From Bacillus sp. (in: firmicutes) (lineage in GTDB: Bacteria > Bacillota > Bacilli > Bacillales > JACDOC01), in the NCBI GenBank assembly GCA_017656295.1, contig JACDOC010000004.1:124001-188000 (forward strand): 64,000 nt of DNA, given 5' to 3'. Positions 7,913-17,800 of this stretch are shown piece after piece. Made by a program: the position numbers and the translations under genes. The notes below the pieces were generated by a model, which did no database searches, was not told the origin of the DNA, and worked only from the letters and a program-made list of their open reading frames with translations. Within the stretch, counting starts at the first letter, position 1, and each line of letters opens with the position of its first letter.

Positions 7913-7941
7913 ACTATATACCCCTTATGGTATTTTGTCAA
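7913..7941 (-). promoter_or_regulatory. Promoter with embedded CsoR/CstR-type operator for the rhodanese operon
   Basis: On the minus strand TTGACA (7941-7936), a 17-base spacer and TATAGT (7918-7913). The spacer and -10 edge contain ATACC-N6-GGTAT (7918-7933), an inverted repeat very like the one in the csoR promoter. Binding there would block RNA polymerase. Relief by persulfide (CstR) is my inference from the genes controlled. Confidence 0.75.
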
Positions 7942-7977
7942 CGATCTAATCTTCTTTTCCTTTTTTCACGATAAAAT

Positions 7978-8010
7978 TAAAAAAGGCATTGCTTTTCTTA
8001 ACAATGCCTT
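7978..8010 (-). terminator. Terminator after the 109-residue membrane protein gene
   Basis: AAGGCATTG and CAATGCCTT pair around a ten-base loop; a T-run follows on the minus strand. Confidence 0.85.
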
Positions 8011-8047
8011 GTTCAACTATAGCAGCCGTTAATTGAGTAACATTATC

Positions 8048-8438
8048 TTATTTTTTACCATGTCTGCCAATGAAGTATCCTATCAAACAAAATAAATAAG
8101 TTATGGCTATACTCAAATTAATGAGAAGAATATCTGAAGGTACTCCTAACAAATACCTCGTTCCATATAAGGGACCAGCAAAAACAAGAGCAGCGGGAAT
8201 AAAGATGATGGCTAAATTAGCAAAGTAACCTAAAATACATAACAAAGCACCTATCATCCAATACAGAGTTGCAAATTTTATAAAATAACGTCTCTTTTTA
8301 TTGCCCATAAAAAAACCGTATATGAACCATAAAATTATGAAAAGGATGGAAGCAATTGCTTGTGTTAAGATAAGCATTAAAGTTTATCAAACTAAAAGGC
8401 ACAGAAGCTATTAAAACGAGTAATAAGCTTTTATACAT
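8048..8438 (-). pseudogene. Small membrane protein gene, probably frameshifted near its 5' end
   Basis: The long frame (8048-8377) gives 109 residues with four hydrophobic segments but no ribosome site before its ATG. Just upstream, ATG 8438 has AAGGGG six bases before it and opens a frame beginning MYKSLLLVLIASVPFSLI, an obvious hydrophobic N-terminus. The two frames cross at ATAAACTTTAATG; dropping one A would give one protein of about 129 residues with a continuous N-terminal helix. I therefore read it as one gene with a +1 shift, either a true mutation or a base-call error. Function is not recognised. Confidence 0.5.
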
Positions 8439-8534
8439 ATATTTCCCCTTTTCCAATCGAATCAGAGTCCATCACTACACGCGACTTCACTATCTCATAC
8501 TCTAAACCGAACCCAATAATAATTTCCTGGCATT

Positions 8535-10640
8535 TTATTCTTCACCTAGTTTTTCTAATAATGCATCCCCTTCCTCGCTTACACGGACATAGGCGTATCG
8601 AGCGTTCTGCTGGATTTCAATACCGGTGCCTTCGGGGACAAAATACGATTCAATCCCGTAGATAACCGTGTCTCCGTACATTTTACCATTGATAAGGACA
8701 TCCCCTTTTTGTGGGGCGTACCCCTCTTTTACCTCCCCGTTAATGGAGTAAAAGCCAGCGAATCGGTGAATGCCTTGAGCATCTTTACGTAATATTACTT
8801 TTACTTTTCCGCGAGCTTCCCATGTACCGACATCTGAAATTTCGTATCGAAGGCGAACGTAATCGCCTTGCAATAAGGAGCGCGGATCGATAGGAGCAAG
8901 CTCTAACTTTACCACGTCTCCATTTTGTAAATGATCTTCTTTTTCATACACAAGATAACCGATAAACAGTGTTTGAAGGACAACGATGGCTAAGAGAGAT
9001 AAAGCTTTTTTTCGAAGCCAACTTGGCTGTTCCTTTATACGAGTTGCTCGTGTTTTTTCAAAAAGGGCTGTTCCAACTAGAAATACCATGCCTGTAATTA
9101 AGAAGCTCATCGATTTATCTAACAAATCCCAAGCGAATTCATAGTACTTTAATACAAGAAATAGCCACCAATATAGCCAGGTAATGAACATTACGCCTCG
9201 TTCATGTTTGTAAAAAATGAAACCGACAACGAGAAGGACAAAGGCAATGTTAGATAATACATACCACAAATCAAGTGTAAATAAATCCATACTCGTCAAT
9301 GGCAGGAAAGCACTTAATCCGATCACAAGCGCCGCATTCCGTTCCACTTTTTTTATCAATGGTAGGAAATAAAAAACAGCATTTATCACAACAACGATGA
9401 AAAGCGCTAACCTCGGTTCGTCAGTCCAATCGAGAATGATCATCAAACTGTATAGCGATATCGCTATGTTCGTTAACACTCGTAACCCAGTTTCTAGTGA
9501 TTTGACGTAAAAGAAAAGTAAGACCAACGTGAATATGAATAAAATCGTCATTGAAACTTCATTTGAAGTAATGGCAACCAAACCGAAACCGATGGCTGAC
9601 AACGTGTTTCGAACGACCGAGTTCCACCTTTTAGCCAAAAAGGCCGGTAACACAAGGCCGAATACTGCTAGGAAAAATAACAGTTCAAAGGAAAAGTCGT
9701 TCGTCAACATGGTAATTAGCCCCATAATACTTGAGATACCAATCACTGAAGCTACAAAGGTGACAATCGCTTGAAACGCGAATAAAAATACGTGACCTTT
9801 TGTTTCGTCTTGAGCCATCGTTCGAAGATGCTTAATCAAATATACGCTCCCAATTACAATTAAGGCGACAACGAATAAGCCAGCAAGGAAAATTCCTTCA
9901 TGATAATATTTGGCAACATAGCGAAAATATTGATTGATTAGAAAAACGCCTGCAAACAATCCGGTGATGAGAATGTACGAACGTTGTTTTTTGACACGAA
10001 AATAGTACAGAAAGCTACCGATTAAAAGGCCAGCATAGATGTAAGGCCACCACGCAAATTGTCGCTCATACAACCCCACTTGGTAAACAATAAACAACCA
10101 ACCTTGCATACTACTGTACGCTAAATACGGAAGGATCCGTGACCGCGACAGAAGATAGATACCCCCATTGATGAAAGCAAAGGTAATTAATGTCCAAAAA
10201 GCTTCCCATTGTCCGCGCTCGATTGCATAGGACGAGGGAAAATAATAAAACCAAAACGATAGCTGTAACAAGAAGAGACTTAGTATGCGAAAAGGTTCGT
10301 AATGGGTAATCCAAGCAAGTAATGCACTTGGAATGAGCCAAATGAAAAATAGCCAAAAGCTATCGGCATGCGAATTATAAATTTGTCCGATTAAGGCTAA
10401 GGTAATTCCAAAGGCAATGGTTGCTACAACAAACAGCCATTTGCTCAAAAAATCATGTCGCTTTAACATCAACGTTAAAATAGAACTTGCCACATAGAAA
10501 AGCAGCATCAAGCCAACGCTTAACAACACCTTCTCTAAACGATCAAACCCTTGCCAGTTAGAAGCGAAAAAATAAATAATCCCCGTGAGAATTAAAGAAA
10601 TACCAAGCAAATACCCCGTCCGAATCCAACGTAAAGTCAT
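8535..10640 (-). CDS. DUF2157/GDYXXLXY-domain polytopic membrane protein
   Basis: A 701-residue protein with about eighteen hydrophobic segments in its first 550 residues, starting RTGYLLGISLILTGIIYFFASNWQGF, the pattern of DUF2157 proteins, and a C-terminal extracytoplasmic domain of about 160 residues with the motif GDYVRLRYE preceded by DPRSLLQ, which defines the GDYXXLXY family. In many bacteria these two parts are separate genes; here they are fused. GGAGGAGATAAG directly precedes ATG 10640; the frame open to 10715 lacks a site. Function unknown. Confidence 0.82.
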   Translation of the reverse strand: MTLRWIRTGYLLGISLILTGIIYFFASNWQGFDRLEKVLLSVGLMLLFYVASSILTLMLKRHDFLSKWLFVVATIAFGITLALIGQIYNSHADSFWLFFIWLIPSALLAWITHYEPFRILSLFLLQLSFWFYYFPSSYAIERGQWEAFWTLITFAFINGGIYLLSRSRILPYLAYSSMQGWLFIVYQVGLYERQFAWWPYIYAGLLIGSFLYYFRVKKQRSYILITGLFAGVFLINQYFRYVAKYYHEGIFLAGLFVVALIVIGSVYLIKHLRTMAQDETKGHVFLFAFQAIVTFVASVIGISSIMGLITMLTNDFSFELLFFLAVFGLVLPAFLAKRWNSVVRNTLSAIGFGLVAITSNEVSMTILFIFTLVLLFFYVKSLETGLRVLTNIAISLYSLMIILDWTDEPRLALFIVVVINAVFYFLPLIKKVERNAALVIGLSAFLPLTSMDLFTLDLWYVLSNIAFVLLVVGFIFYKHERGVMFITWLYWWLFLVLKYYEFAWDLLDKSMSFLITGMVFLVGTALFEKTRATRIKEQPSWLRKKALSLLAIVVLQTLFIGYLVYEKEDHLQNGDVVKLELAPIDPRSLLQGDYVRLRYEISDVGTWEARGKVKVILRKDAQGIHRFAGFYSINGEVKEGYAPQKGDVLINGKMYGDTVIYGIESYFVPEGTGIEIQQNARYAYVRVSEEGDALLEKLGEE

Positions 10641-10734
10641 CTTATCTCCTCCAACCTTTCCAATATTTACATGTATTATAACATATTTCAAATTGTCTCG
10701 GGTGTAAAATTTCACTTTTTGGGTAGATTTTTTA

Positions 10735-10833
10735 GGGGACAGTCCCGCGTTGCTTTAACGTGTTGAGGGACTGTCCCCACATCCTTTAACGCATTACTGT
10801 ACCGCGGGACTGTCCCCCACTCCTTTAAAGCGC
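10735..10833. repeat. Triple GGGACWGTCCC palindrome cluster
   Basis: Three 11-bp palindromes, GGGACAGTCCC at 10736-10746 and GGGACTGTCCC at 10767-10777 and 10806-10816, each followed 7 to 9 bases later by CTTTAACG or CTTTAAAG. The unit is therefore an imperfect 31- to 39-bp tandem repeat. It lies between the DUF2157 gene and spoVK. Confidence 0.8.
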
Positions 10834-10858
10834 AAAAGAAAACACTTAGAATTCAGTT

Positions 10859-11803
10859 CTAAGTGTCGGTGAAGATGAGGTCGCTGCTTTTGATGGTCAT
10901 GAGTTCGTTTTTGTGGTAGGTTTGGTCAAGTAGTAGACGCATGGCTTGGACGCGGATGGCTTTTTCGATGATGTTTCTAATGTATCTTCCGTTGGAGAAG
11001 TTGATTGGGTTAGAAGTACTTTTCATAAGGGCGAGGTGTTCGCGCAGTTTGCGTTCGGCATCTGGACTGAATACGTATTCTTTTTCCGTTAGCATGCGCC
11101 GTCCGATTTCCATTAATTGATCGATATTGTAATCGGGAAAATGAAACACTAACGGAAATCTTGATTGAAGACCTGGATTTAATGACAAAAAGTAATCCAT
11201 TTCACGAGAGTATCCCGCCAGAATCAAAATAAAATCGTGCTGTTTGTCTTCCATATGTTTGACAAGGGTATCAATTGCTTCTTTTCCAAAATCTTTTTCC
11301 CCTCCCCGACCGAGAGAATACGCCTCATCAATAAATAAAATCCCGCCCATCGCTCTTCTGATTAAATCCCTCGTTTTTTGAGCTGTATGTCCAATATATT
11401 CCCCAACTAAATCTGCTCGTTCCGCTTCAATAAGATGTCCTTTCGACAAAACGTTCATCTTATGAAGCAATTTTCCAATCAGTCTTGCCACCGTCGTTTT
11501 CCCTGTGCCAGGATTTCCTTTAAACATCATATGCAGCGCTTGTTTTCCCGCCTTTAACCCGACTTCTTCCCGCTTTTTATTGACGTAAATCCAAGCATAA
11601 ATCTCTTTAATCATTTTTTTCATTTCTTCTAATCCAACGAGTTGATTTAATTCGTCTTCAATTTCCCGTAATGGTTGATGTTCTTGTGGATACGAGGTTG
11701 GAACGATCGATTTTATTCCTTTGTTTTCCACCGGCCATCTTTTCTTTGAATTTAATACAATATTAATTTGTCCATTATTTTTCATACGCATCGGATGGTC
11801 CAA
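10859..11803 (-). CDS. spoVK: Stage V sporulation protein K, AAA ATPase
   Basis: About 314 residues with one CbxX/CfqX-type AAA module: Walker A GNPGTGKTT near residue 96, Walker B GGILFIDEAYS, the stretch LIEAERADLVGEYIGHTAQKTRDLI and the second-region arginine FPLVFHFPDY. This matches SpoVK nearly end to end, including NNGQIN at the N-terminus. SpoVK is made in the mother cell and needed for spore maturation. The start is uncertain: TTG 11803 has TGAGGTG six bases upstream, GTG 11812 overlaps that site, ATG 11791 is also possible. In Bacillus it lies near miaA/hfq as here. Confidence 0.9.
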   Translation of the reverse strand: MDHPMRMKNNGQINIVLNSKKRWPVENKGIKSIVPTSYPQEHQPLREIEDELNQLVGLEEMKKMIKEIYAWIYVNKKREEVGLKAGKQALHMMFKGNPGTGKTTVARLIGKLLHKMNVLSKGHLIEAERADLVGEYIGHTAQKTRDLIRRAMGGILFIDEAYSLGRGGEKDFGKEAIDTLVKHMEDKQHDFILILAGYSREMDYFLSLNPGLQSRFPLVFHFPDYNIDQLMEIGRRMLTEKEYVFSPDAERKLREHLALMKSTSNPINFSNGRYIRNIIEKAIRVQAMRLLLDQTYHKNELMTIKSSDLIFTDT

Positions 11804-11812
11804 AGCGTTCAC

Positions 11813-12004
11813 CTCACATTCAAAGACAGTATACGCTCTACTTCTGTTGAAGGTGACAATGGCCCATTTGCATCAATTCGACAACCTTTTACGTTTCGTC
11901 GCCATAAAAATCGTTACTATGACACCATTCACAAATTCAATGAGTATTTTTGATGCACATTGTCAAAAATTGCGCTTTCCCAAGAAATCGAACGCTTCTT
12001 ATTA
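11813..12004. other. Long untranslated leader or spacer upstream of spoVK
   Basis: No coding potential is apparent on either strand. It would be the 5' untranslated region if the sigma-E-like promoter just upstream is used. Confidence 0.35.
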
Positions 12005-12034
12005 ATTGTATGCGAGACGATTCTCAAATCATGA
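12005..12034 (-). promoter_or_regulatory. Candidate sigma-E-type promoter for spoVK
   Basis: On the minus strand TCATGATT is followed after 14 bases by CATACAAT, close to the sigma-E -10 consensus CATACAMT. It would give a leader of about 190 bases. Known biology places spoVK under sigma E; the assignment of this site is inference. Confidence 0.35.
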
Positions 12035-12141
12035 ACAAAGAAATTTAGAAAAATTCGGAACAACTCACATTAATCCATGCATATCACCAAATTTTCTTCG
12101 TATAACCCCCTATCCCTATTGAAGGAACCGTTAAACAACAC

Positions 12142-12169
12142 AAAAAAATCCCTCCACAACCATGGAGGG
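12142..12169 (-). terminator. Terminator of csoR-copA-copZ
   Basis: CCCTCCA and TGGAGGG pair around a six-base loop, followed on the minus strand by ATTTTTTTG. Confidence 0.88.
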
Positions 12170-12188
12170 AACGCACAAATTAGATTGA

Positions 12189-12392
12189 TTATTTTACATC
12201 ATATCCTTGGTCTTCAATCGCTTCTTTTAATTGCTCTAAATGAACCTTTGTTTCATCAAACTCAACATCGACAGTTCCTTCTTCCAAATGAACCTCCACA
12301 CGTTTTACGCCATCTAACTCTTGAAGCGCATTTGTTACGGCCATTTTGCAATGTCCACACGTCATTCCTTGAACTTGTAATGTCGTTGTCAT
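12189..12392 (-). CDS. copZ: Copper chaperone CopZ
   Basis: A 67-residue single HMA domain with GMTCGHC (Cys12 and Cys15), the Cu(I) ligands. CopZ carries Cu(I) to the N-terminal domains of CopA. It follows copA by 22 bases and ends in a terminator. B. subtilis has the order csoR-copZ-copA; here copZ is last, as in several other Bacillaceae. Confidence 0.93.
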   Translation of the reverse strand: MTTTLQVQGMTCGHCKMAVTNALQELDGVKRVEVHLEEGTVDVEFDETKVHLEQLKEAIEDQGYDVK

Positions 12393-12414
12393 AAAAATTC
12401 CTCCTTTATCGTTT

Positions 12415-14814
12415 CTAAAATGATATTTTCACGCGTTTCAATCGAAGCGCGTTGGTCACTACAGAAACAGAGCTAAACGCCATCGCCGCTCCTGCCACCC
12501 AAGGTTCCAATAGTCCAAAAGCAGCCACCGGGATGCCAATCGAATTGTAAAATAACGCCCAAAACAAGTTTTGACGGATATTTTTCATCGTTTTTCGGCT
12601 TAATTCAATCGCTTTCGGAATATGAGCTAAATCGCCTCCGACTAACGTCACGTCAGCTGTTTCGATGGCCACATCCGTACCTGTACCAATTGCCATACCA
12701 ATATCAGCTTTCGCTAACGCAGGAGCATCGTTAATTCCATCTCCAACCATCGCTACGTATTTTCCTTTTTGTTGTAATTCCGATACGATCTTTGCTTTTT
12801 CTTCCGGAAGAACTTCTGCAAATACTTTGTCTACATTGACTTTTTTCCCGATGGCTTCTGCTGTCCGACGATTGTCTCCGGTTACCATATATACTTCCAT
12901 ACCCATTTCCTTTAATGCTACAATCGCTTTTTTCGAGCTATCTTTGATCGTATCAGCGACAGCGATAATTCCGACGATCTGATGCTCGATAGCCACCAGC
13001 ATCGCGGTCTTTCCTTGTTGTTCCAAATGAAGTAAGTCATTTTCGTATGATGAAAAATTGACATTTCGTTCTTTCATAAGTTTCCGTGTACCTATAAGCA
13101 CTTGTTTTCCTTCGATCGTTGCTTCAATACCATGCCCGGTAATGGCTGTAAATTGATCAACCGATCTCATTAAAGTTCCTTGCTTCTTTCCATATTTGAC
13201 AATCGCGTGTGCTAACGGGTGTTCCGATACACTTTCAGCTGAAACCGCATATGATAGCATCCCTTTTTGAAACTCTAATACATCCGTTACTTCTGGTGTT
13301 CCTTTTGTCACCGTGCCTGTCTTGTCAAGTAAAACCGCATTGATTTTATGAGTTCCTTCGAGGAATTCACCGCCTTTAAATAGGATGCCGTGTTCCGCTC
13401 CTTTTCCTGTACCTACCATAATGGATGTTGGTGTCGCCAATCCAAGTGCACATGGACACGCGATAACAAGAACAGCAATCGCCACTTCAAGTGCTTTCGC
13501 AAAATCTCCCGGCGTCACTTCAAAATACCAAATAATAAACGTTACTAACGCAATGGAGACAACAATCGGGACAAATATTCCTGAAATGACATCAGCGAGT
13601 CGCTGAATCGGCGCTTTCGACCCTTGAGCCTCTTCTACGATTTTTATAATATTGGCAAGCGCCGTATCCTTTCCAACTTTTTCAGCACGAATCGTAAGAA
13701 CCCCATTTTTATTTATGGTCGCCCCAATGACTGAGTCGCCTTCTTTTTTATCAATCGGAATAGATTCCCCTGTAATCATCGATTCATCGACTGAAGATGT
13801 TCCTCGAAGAACGGTACCATCTACCGGTATTTTTTCCCCAGGTTTCACAAGAATGATATCCCCTACCATCACTTGCTCGAGTGGTATATGAACTTCTTCT
13901 CCATCTCGAATGACCCGAGCCTCTTTCGCTTGTAAATCCATTAGTTTTGAAATCGCTTCAGTTGTCCGACCTTTCGCCATGGCCTCCAAATATTTTCCTA
14001 AAAGAACAAGGGTAATTAACACTGCGCTCGTTTCAAAATACAGATGTGGAGTATATGGACGATTCTCAATTGTTTTTATTGCTTCAAATACACTATAAAA
14101 GTAAGCAGCTGAAGTGCCAAGAGCGATTAATACATCCATGTTGGCACTTTTGTTTCTGAGCGCTCGAATAGCCCCCATATAAAAAGTGCCACCAATGTAA
14201 AACTGCACGGGTGTTGCTAATAGCAGTTGAATCCATGGATTCATAAAGATGTCGGGCACAGGGATCCCTAAGTCAATAGGCATATGAGCAACCATCGTAT
14301 AAAGTAGAGGCAAAGATAACAAAATGGATAGGATGAGTCGTCGTTGTTGACGATTTACTTCTTCTTTCCGTTTAGCAGTCGGCTCTTCTTCATGATGAAC
14401 TTTACCGATGTATCCTAGTTTCTTTATTTTTTCGAGAATGTCTTTTTCAGAAGTAATTCCTTCATAATATTCTACCACCGCGTTGTTCATGGCTAAATTC
14501 ACGTTTGCACTTGCAACGCCTTCCATTCGGGTTAACCCTTTTTCGATCCGCGTGGCACAGGCAGCACATGTCATTCCTTCAATATCGAGTTTGACTTTTT
14601 CAACGGCTACCCCGTACCCTAATTTTTCAATTTTTGCTTGAATATTTTCTAGATTTTGTTTTGTTGGATCGTATTGGATGGATGCCTTCTCCATGGCTAA
14701 ATTCACGTTTGCTTCTACACCATCCATTTTATTCAATACTTTTTCAATCCGGTTGGAACAAGCGGCACACGTCATTCCTGTTACTTTGAGTGTCACCTGC
14801 TTTTGTTCACTCAT
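12415..14814 (-). CDS. copA: Copper-exporting P1B-type ATPase CopA
   Basis: A 799-residue P1B-type ATPase. Two HMA domains carry GMTCAAC (Cys16/19 and Cys83/86). The membrane core has the CPC motif ([11 protein letters not shown]) that defines Cu(I) specificity, then DKTGT with the phosphorylated Asp, HP in SEHPLA, TGDN and [11 protein letters not shown] in the ATP-binding region. It pumps Cu(I) out of the cytoplasm. It starts 15 bases after the csoR stop and is followed by copZ, so it is under CsoR control. Confidence 0.95.
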   Translation of the reverse strand: MSEQKQVTLKVTGMTCAACSNRIEKVLNKMDGVEANVNLAMEKASIQYDPTKQNLENIQAKIEKLGYGVAVEKVKLDIEGMTCAACATRIEKGLTRMEGVASANVNLAMNNAVVEYYEGITSEKDILEKIKKLGYIGKVHHEEEPTAKRKEEVNRQQRRLILSILLSLPLLYTMVAHMPIDLGIPVPDIFMNPWIQLLLATPVQFYIGGTFYMGAIRALRNKSANMDVLIALGTSAAYFYSVFEAIKTIENRPYTPHLYFETSAVLITLVLLGKYLEAMAKGRTTEAISKLMDLQAKEARVIRDGEEVHIPLEQVMVGDIILVKPGEKIPVDGTVLRGTSSVDESMITGESIPIDKKEGDSVIGATINKNGVLTIRAEKVGKDTALANIIKIVEEAQGSKAPIQRLADVISGIFVPIVVSIALVTFIIWYFEVTPGDFAKALEVAIAVLVIACPCALGLATPTSIMVGTGKGAEHGILFKGGEFLEGTHKINAVLLDKTGTVTKGTPEVTDVLEFQKGMLSYAVSAESVSEHPLAHAIVKYGKKQGTLMRSVDQFTAITGHGIEATIEGKQVLIGTRKLMKERNVNFSSYENDLLHLEQQGKTAMLVAIEHQIVGIIAVADTIKDSSKKAIVALKEMGMEVYMVTGDNRRTAEAIGKKVNVDKVFAEVLPEEKAKIVSELQQKGKYVAMVGDGINDAPALAKADIGMAIGTGTDVAIETADVTLVGGDLAHIPKAIELSRKTMKNIRQNLFWALFYNSIGIPVAAFGLLEPWVAGAAMAFSSVSVVTNALRLKRVKISF

Positions 14815-14829
14815 TCATTGTTCCTCCCT

Positions 14830-15141
14830 TTATTTTGAGAACTGTTTGATGACGTCCATTAATTCACGAAGCGATTCTTCTCCGCTTCCTTCTTTTATCG
14901 CTTTTGCCACACAATGATTGGCATGCCTTTCTAATAAATGAAAGCCTACTTTTTTCAGCGCCGCTTGAATCGCCGAAATTTGAACTAAAATATCAATACA
15001 ATAGCGATTTTCTTCCACCATTTTTTGTACTCCACGAACTTGTCCTTCGATTCGTTTTAAACGTTTCATAATATGGTCTATTTCTTCTTTTGACCGTGGG
15101 ACCATTTTCGGATTAGTTTGGTTATCCTCACAATGATTCAC
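14830..15141 (-). CDS. csoR: Copper-sensing transcriptional repressor CsoR
   Basis: A 103-residue all-helical repressor of the CsoR family. The Cu(I) ligands C-H-C are present as Cys48 (NRYCIDI), His73 and Cys77 (ERHANHC), with the same spacing as in B. subtilis CsoR; this favours copper sensing over the persulfide sensor CstR, which lacks the His. GTG 15141 has GAGGTG six bases upstream; GTG 15150 overlaps that site. Cu(I) binding releases it from DNA. Its own promoter holds the operator. Confidence 0.92.
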   Translation of the reverse strand: MNHCEDNQTNPKMVPRSKEEIDHIMKRLKRIEGQVRGVQKMVEENRYCIDILVQISAIQAALKKVGFHLLERHANHCVAKAIKEGSGEESLRELMDVIKQFSK

Positions 15142-15162
15142 TACAATCACCTCGTTACATAC

Positions 15163-15191
15163 ATTATACCCGTATATGGTATGTAATACAA
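15163..15191 (-). promoter_or_regulatory. csoR-copAZ promoter and CsoR operator
   Basis: On the minus strand TTGTAT (15191-15186), a 17-base spacer and TATAAT (15168-15163). ATACC-N7-GGTAT (15166-15182) lies inside the spacer and overlaps the -10, as expected for autorepression. Confidence 0.8.
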
Positions 15192-15208
15192 ATAAAAAAG
15201 GTTACTAT

Positions 15209-15244
15209 AGAAAAAAGGTACCGCTTAGCCGATACCTTTTTCCA
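15209..15244 (-). terminator. Terminator after hfq
   Basis: AAAAAGGTA pairs with TACCTTTTT across an inner CCG/CGA stem; U-rich runs lie on both sides, so it may work in both directions. Confidence 0.7.
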
Positions 15245-15262
15245 CTTCAATAATGAATGTTA

Positions 15263-15493
15263 TTATTGTTCTTCATAATTAATTGGAACGTTTCGCGCTG
15301 GGGAAAACGTAGAAATCGCGTGCTTATACACTAATTGCTGTTTTCCTTCTGTTTCAAACAAAACCGTAAAGTTGTCGAAACCTTTTACATGTCCGCGAAG
15401 CTGGAACCCATTTAATAAAAATACCGTGACAGGAATCCCTTCTTTTCGAAGATGGTTCAAAAACTGATCTTGAATATTAATGGATTGTTTCAT
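15263..15493 (-). CDS. hfq: RNA chaperone Hfq
   Basis: A 76-residue Sm-like protein with Sm1 ([27 protein letters not shown]) and Sm2 (LVYKHAIST) motifs; KHAIS forms the uridine-binding pocket of the hexamer. ATG 15493 follows AGGAGGACTAAGC. The frame open to 15625 runs through the end of miaA and is not used. It follows miaA by 28 bases, the standard order in Firmicutes. Confidence 0.95.
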   Translation of the reverse strand: MKQSINIQDQFLNHLRKEGIPVTVFLLNGFQLRGHVKGFDNFTVLFETEGKQQLVYKHAISTFSPARNVPINYEEQ

Positions 15494-15521
15494 GCTTAGT
15501 CCTCCTCTTCTATCTCTACTT

Positions 15522-16484
15522 TTATTTATTCGATTTGATTTGAAGCTTTCCTGCAATAAAATCGGAAATTTCATTAATTTTTTTCTCGTATAACGCTTCA
15601 TCTGTGAGATCAAACCAATGAACATCCATTTTGTTGCGGAACCAAGTTAATTGCCTTTTCGCATAGCGACGAGAGTTTTGTTTCAACTGCTCAACCGCTT
15701 CTTCCAACGAAAGACGGCCATCCAAATATTCGTACAATTCTTTATATCCAATGGCTTGAATCGACTGAACATCACGGATTTTAGCATCATATAACCGCTT
15801 GACCTCATCTAAAAGACCTTGTTCCATCATAAGATCGACTCGCCGATTAATTCGTTCATACAGTTTTTCTCGCTCCATGGTTAAACCAATAATAACGACA
15901 TCATACAGGAGCTCTTGTTGCTGATTTCGAATATATTCCGTCATCGTTTTCCCTGTAGTGTGAAAAATTTCTAGCGCCCGTATGACACGGCGGACGTTGT
16001 TTGGATGAATACTAGTAGCGCTTTCTGGATCAATACGTTTTAATTCTTCATATAACGACAGATTTCCTTCTTTTTTTATCCGTTCCTCCAATTGATTCCG
16101 AAAGTTTTCATCCCCGGGTGAATCAGCAAATTGATAATCATAAATAACAGCTTGAATATAAAGACCAGTTCCCCCAACAATCATTGGCAGATGATGACGA
16201 TTATGTATTTCATTAATTTTATCTCTTACAAGCGTTTGAAATTCAGCCACTGAAAATGACTCTGTTGGTTCTTTGATATCAATTAAATGATGGGGGATGC
16301 CTTCCATTTCCTCCTTTGTTATTTTGGCCGTCCCGATATCCATACCTTTATAAATTTGCATCGAATCCCCACTAATAATTTCACCGTTAAACCGTTTCGC
16401 TAACTCAATGCTTAATTTTGTTTTTCCAACAGCCGTTGGCCCAATTAGTACAACAAGCTTTTGTTTCTCCTTCATTTCCTTCAC
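15522..16484 (-). CDS. miaA: tRNA dimethylallyltransferase MiaA
   Basis: A 320-residue enzyme adding dimethylallyl to A37 of tRNAs reading UNN codons. Seen are the P-loop [11 protein letters not shown] near residue 15, [17 protein letters not shown], the [11 protein letters not shown] motif and the C-terminal QLTWFRNK. The first codon could be GTG 16484 or ATG 16475; neither has an ideal ribosome site. It heads the miaA-hfq pair. Confidence 0.94.
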   Translation of the reverse strand: MKEMKEKQKLVVLIGPTAVGKTKLSIELAKRFNGEIISGDSMQIYKGMDIGTAKITKEEMEGIPHHLIDIKEPTESFSVAEFQTLVRDKINEIHNRHHLPMIVGGTGLYIQAVIYDYQFADSPGDENFRNQLEERIKKEGNLSLYEELKRIDPESATSIHPNNVRRVIRALEIFHTTGKTMTEYIRNQQQELLYDVVIIGLTMEREKLYERINRRVDLMMEQGLLDEVKRLYDAKIRDVQSIQAIGYKELYEYLDGRLSLEEAVEQLKQNSRRYAKRQLTWFRNKMDVHWFDLTDEALYEKKINEISDFIAGKLQIKSNK

Positions 16485-16585
16485 TGCTTTCTAAGTTGTT
16501 TTTTCTCTATCGTACCATAATTTCACTTATCTTTAACATCTAGCTATTTTTCCATGTAAATGATGCATTTATACATAAAAGCGAA

Positions 16586-16855
16586 TTAAAATTCTTGATT
16601 CTGAAATTCCTTCTTAGCATTTAACCGAAACCGCAAGAACGACCAAATGAACACAGCGGTACTTAAGACGCCAAGCAGGAAACTTGCCACTAAGCTTTCC
16701 TGATTAAAATAAAAATAAAATGTAATTTGGCTACCCCCAATAAGTGTCAAAAGCGTAACGAAAAAATAAACTTTTACTCTCTTAGTATATTTCGTTAATG
16801 GAACCAACCACCATGGCCGTTTGTTCACTACGAATCTCCTCTCATTTTTTTCCAT
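16586..16855 (-). CDS. Small membrane protein, unknown function
   Basis: An 89-residue protein with a basic N-terminus (RPWWLVPLTKYTKRVKV) and two hydrophobic helices at about residues 29-49 and 55-75, then a charged tail. I do not recognise a family. It lies alone between miaA and a lipoprotein gene, on the minus strand, without a clear terminator. Confidence 0.5.
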   Translation of the reverse strand: MEKNERRFVVNKRPWWLVPLTKYTKRVKVYFFVTLLTLIGGSQITFYFYFNQESLVASFLLGVLSTAVFIWSFLRFRLNAKKEFQNQEF

Positions 16856-17046
16856 ATACTTGTTTATCTTAAACTAAACAATTTTTTATATAAAAAGTCA
16901 ATAGGTATTGTTTAAATGACATAACCAGGATATATTACTAGAACATCTAGGCCATCATTTATTAAATCATGATAAAAGATGCATTGAACCTTGCTTGAAC
17001 CATTATGTAATATATAAAGAAGTAAAATGTTGTAAGAGGTATTTAC

Positions 17047-17646
17047 TTGAAAAGCAAATTACCAAAACTCAACCAAGCCATTATTATCGGAGCACTTATA
17101 AGTGTAGTTGGAATTACGACCGCTTGTAATACCGTAGATGATGTTTATTCCAATGATCAAAAGCCACTTGAAAAAACTATCGTTCATGAGGACGAGAAAA
17201 AAAGTTCCAACCAATCTAATAAAAATACAGTATCGTATGATGCATCAAATATTCAGTTACAAGTAGACGTTCATGACGGATACATATTTGATGCCGAAGA
17301 ACCAAGACGATTTATTTTGGAATACCAAAAAAATGCAGATTATTATGCTCGGATTGAAGTGTTAGATGCCAATGAAAACATTGAAAAAGTAAAAGAACAA
17401 GTGTTGGAGTATTTGTCTCACACAGGGGAAGTCCGAGATATTTCTATGAATGAAGCTATCCCGCTATATCAAAATACTAAATTTTCCTTACATGCTTCCA
17501 ATCAAGAAACCGCCCAAAATGTCATTGTTAAAGAAATAGATGGTGTATTATTAAAAATTACTATTCATTATTTAAATCAAGAAGAATCTGAAGTCATTAC
17601 TCAGCACATGGTTGAAATGTTACAGACGTTGAAAGTTACTCAATAA
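17047..17646 (+). CDS. Predicted lipoprotein of unknown function
   Basis: A 199-residue protein that starts at TTG 17047, with AGAGGT six bases upstream. The signal peptide AIIIGALISVVG ends in the lipobox TTAC, so it is lipid-anchored outside the membrane. A Ser/Asn/Lys-rich linker (residues 45-65) precedes a mixed alpha/beta domain with periodic acidic residues. I cannot name the family. It stands alone. Confidence 0.68.
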   Translation: MKSKLPKLNQAIIIGALISVVGITTACNTVDDVYSNDQKPLEKTIVHEDEKKSSNQSNKNTVSYDASNIQLQVDVHDGYIFDAEEPRRFILEYQKNADYYARIEVLDANENIEKVKEQVLEYLSHTGEVRDISMNEAIPLYQNTKFSLHASNQETAQNVIVKEIDGVLLKITIHYLNQEESEVITQHMVEMLQTLKVTQ

Positions 17647-17800
17647 TCCTCTCACACCTACACTTCGCCTAGAGGTGGGAGGCTTCTAGGTGAACATGTT
17701 AAACGTTTCATATCTGTGTCATCAATCACGAAAGTGTTTACATTTTTATTTTACTAACATAGTTGATTCGATCCTTACAGTCTCAACCAACTCTTTTTAT

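Noticed and set aside
12077-12394. 105-codon plus-strand frame
   Set aside because: Antisense shadow of copZ and its terminator.
17655-17700. Possible terminator after the lipoprotein gene at 17047
   Set aside because: The stem (GCCT/AGGC with CACCTA/TAGGTG) is weak and lacks a T-run.
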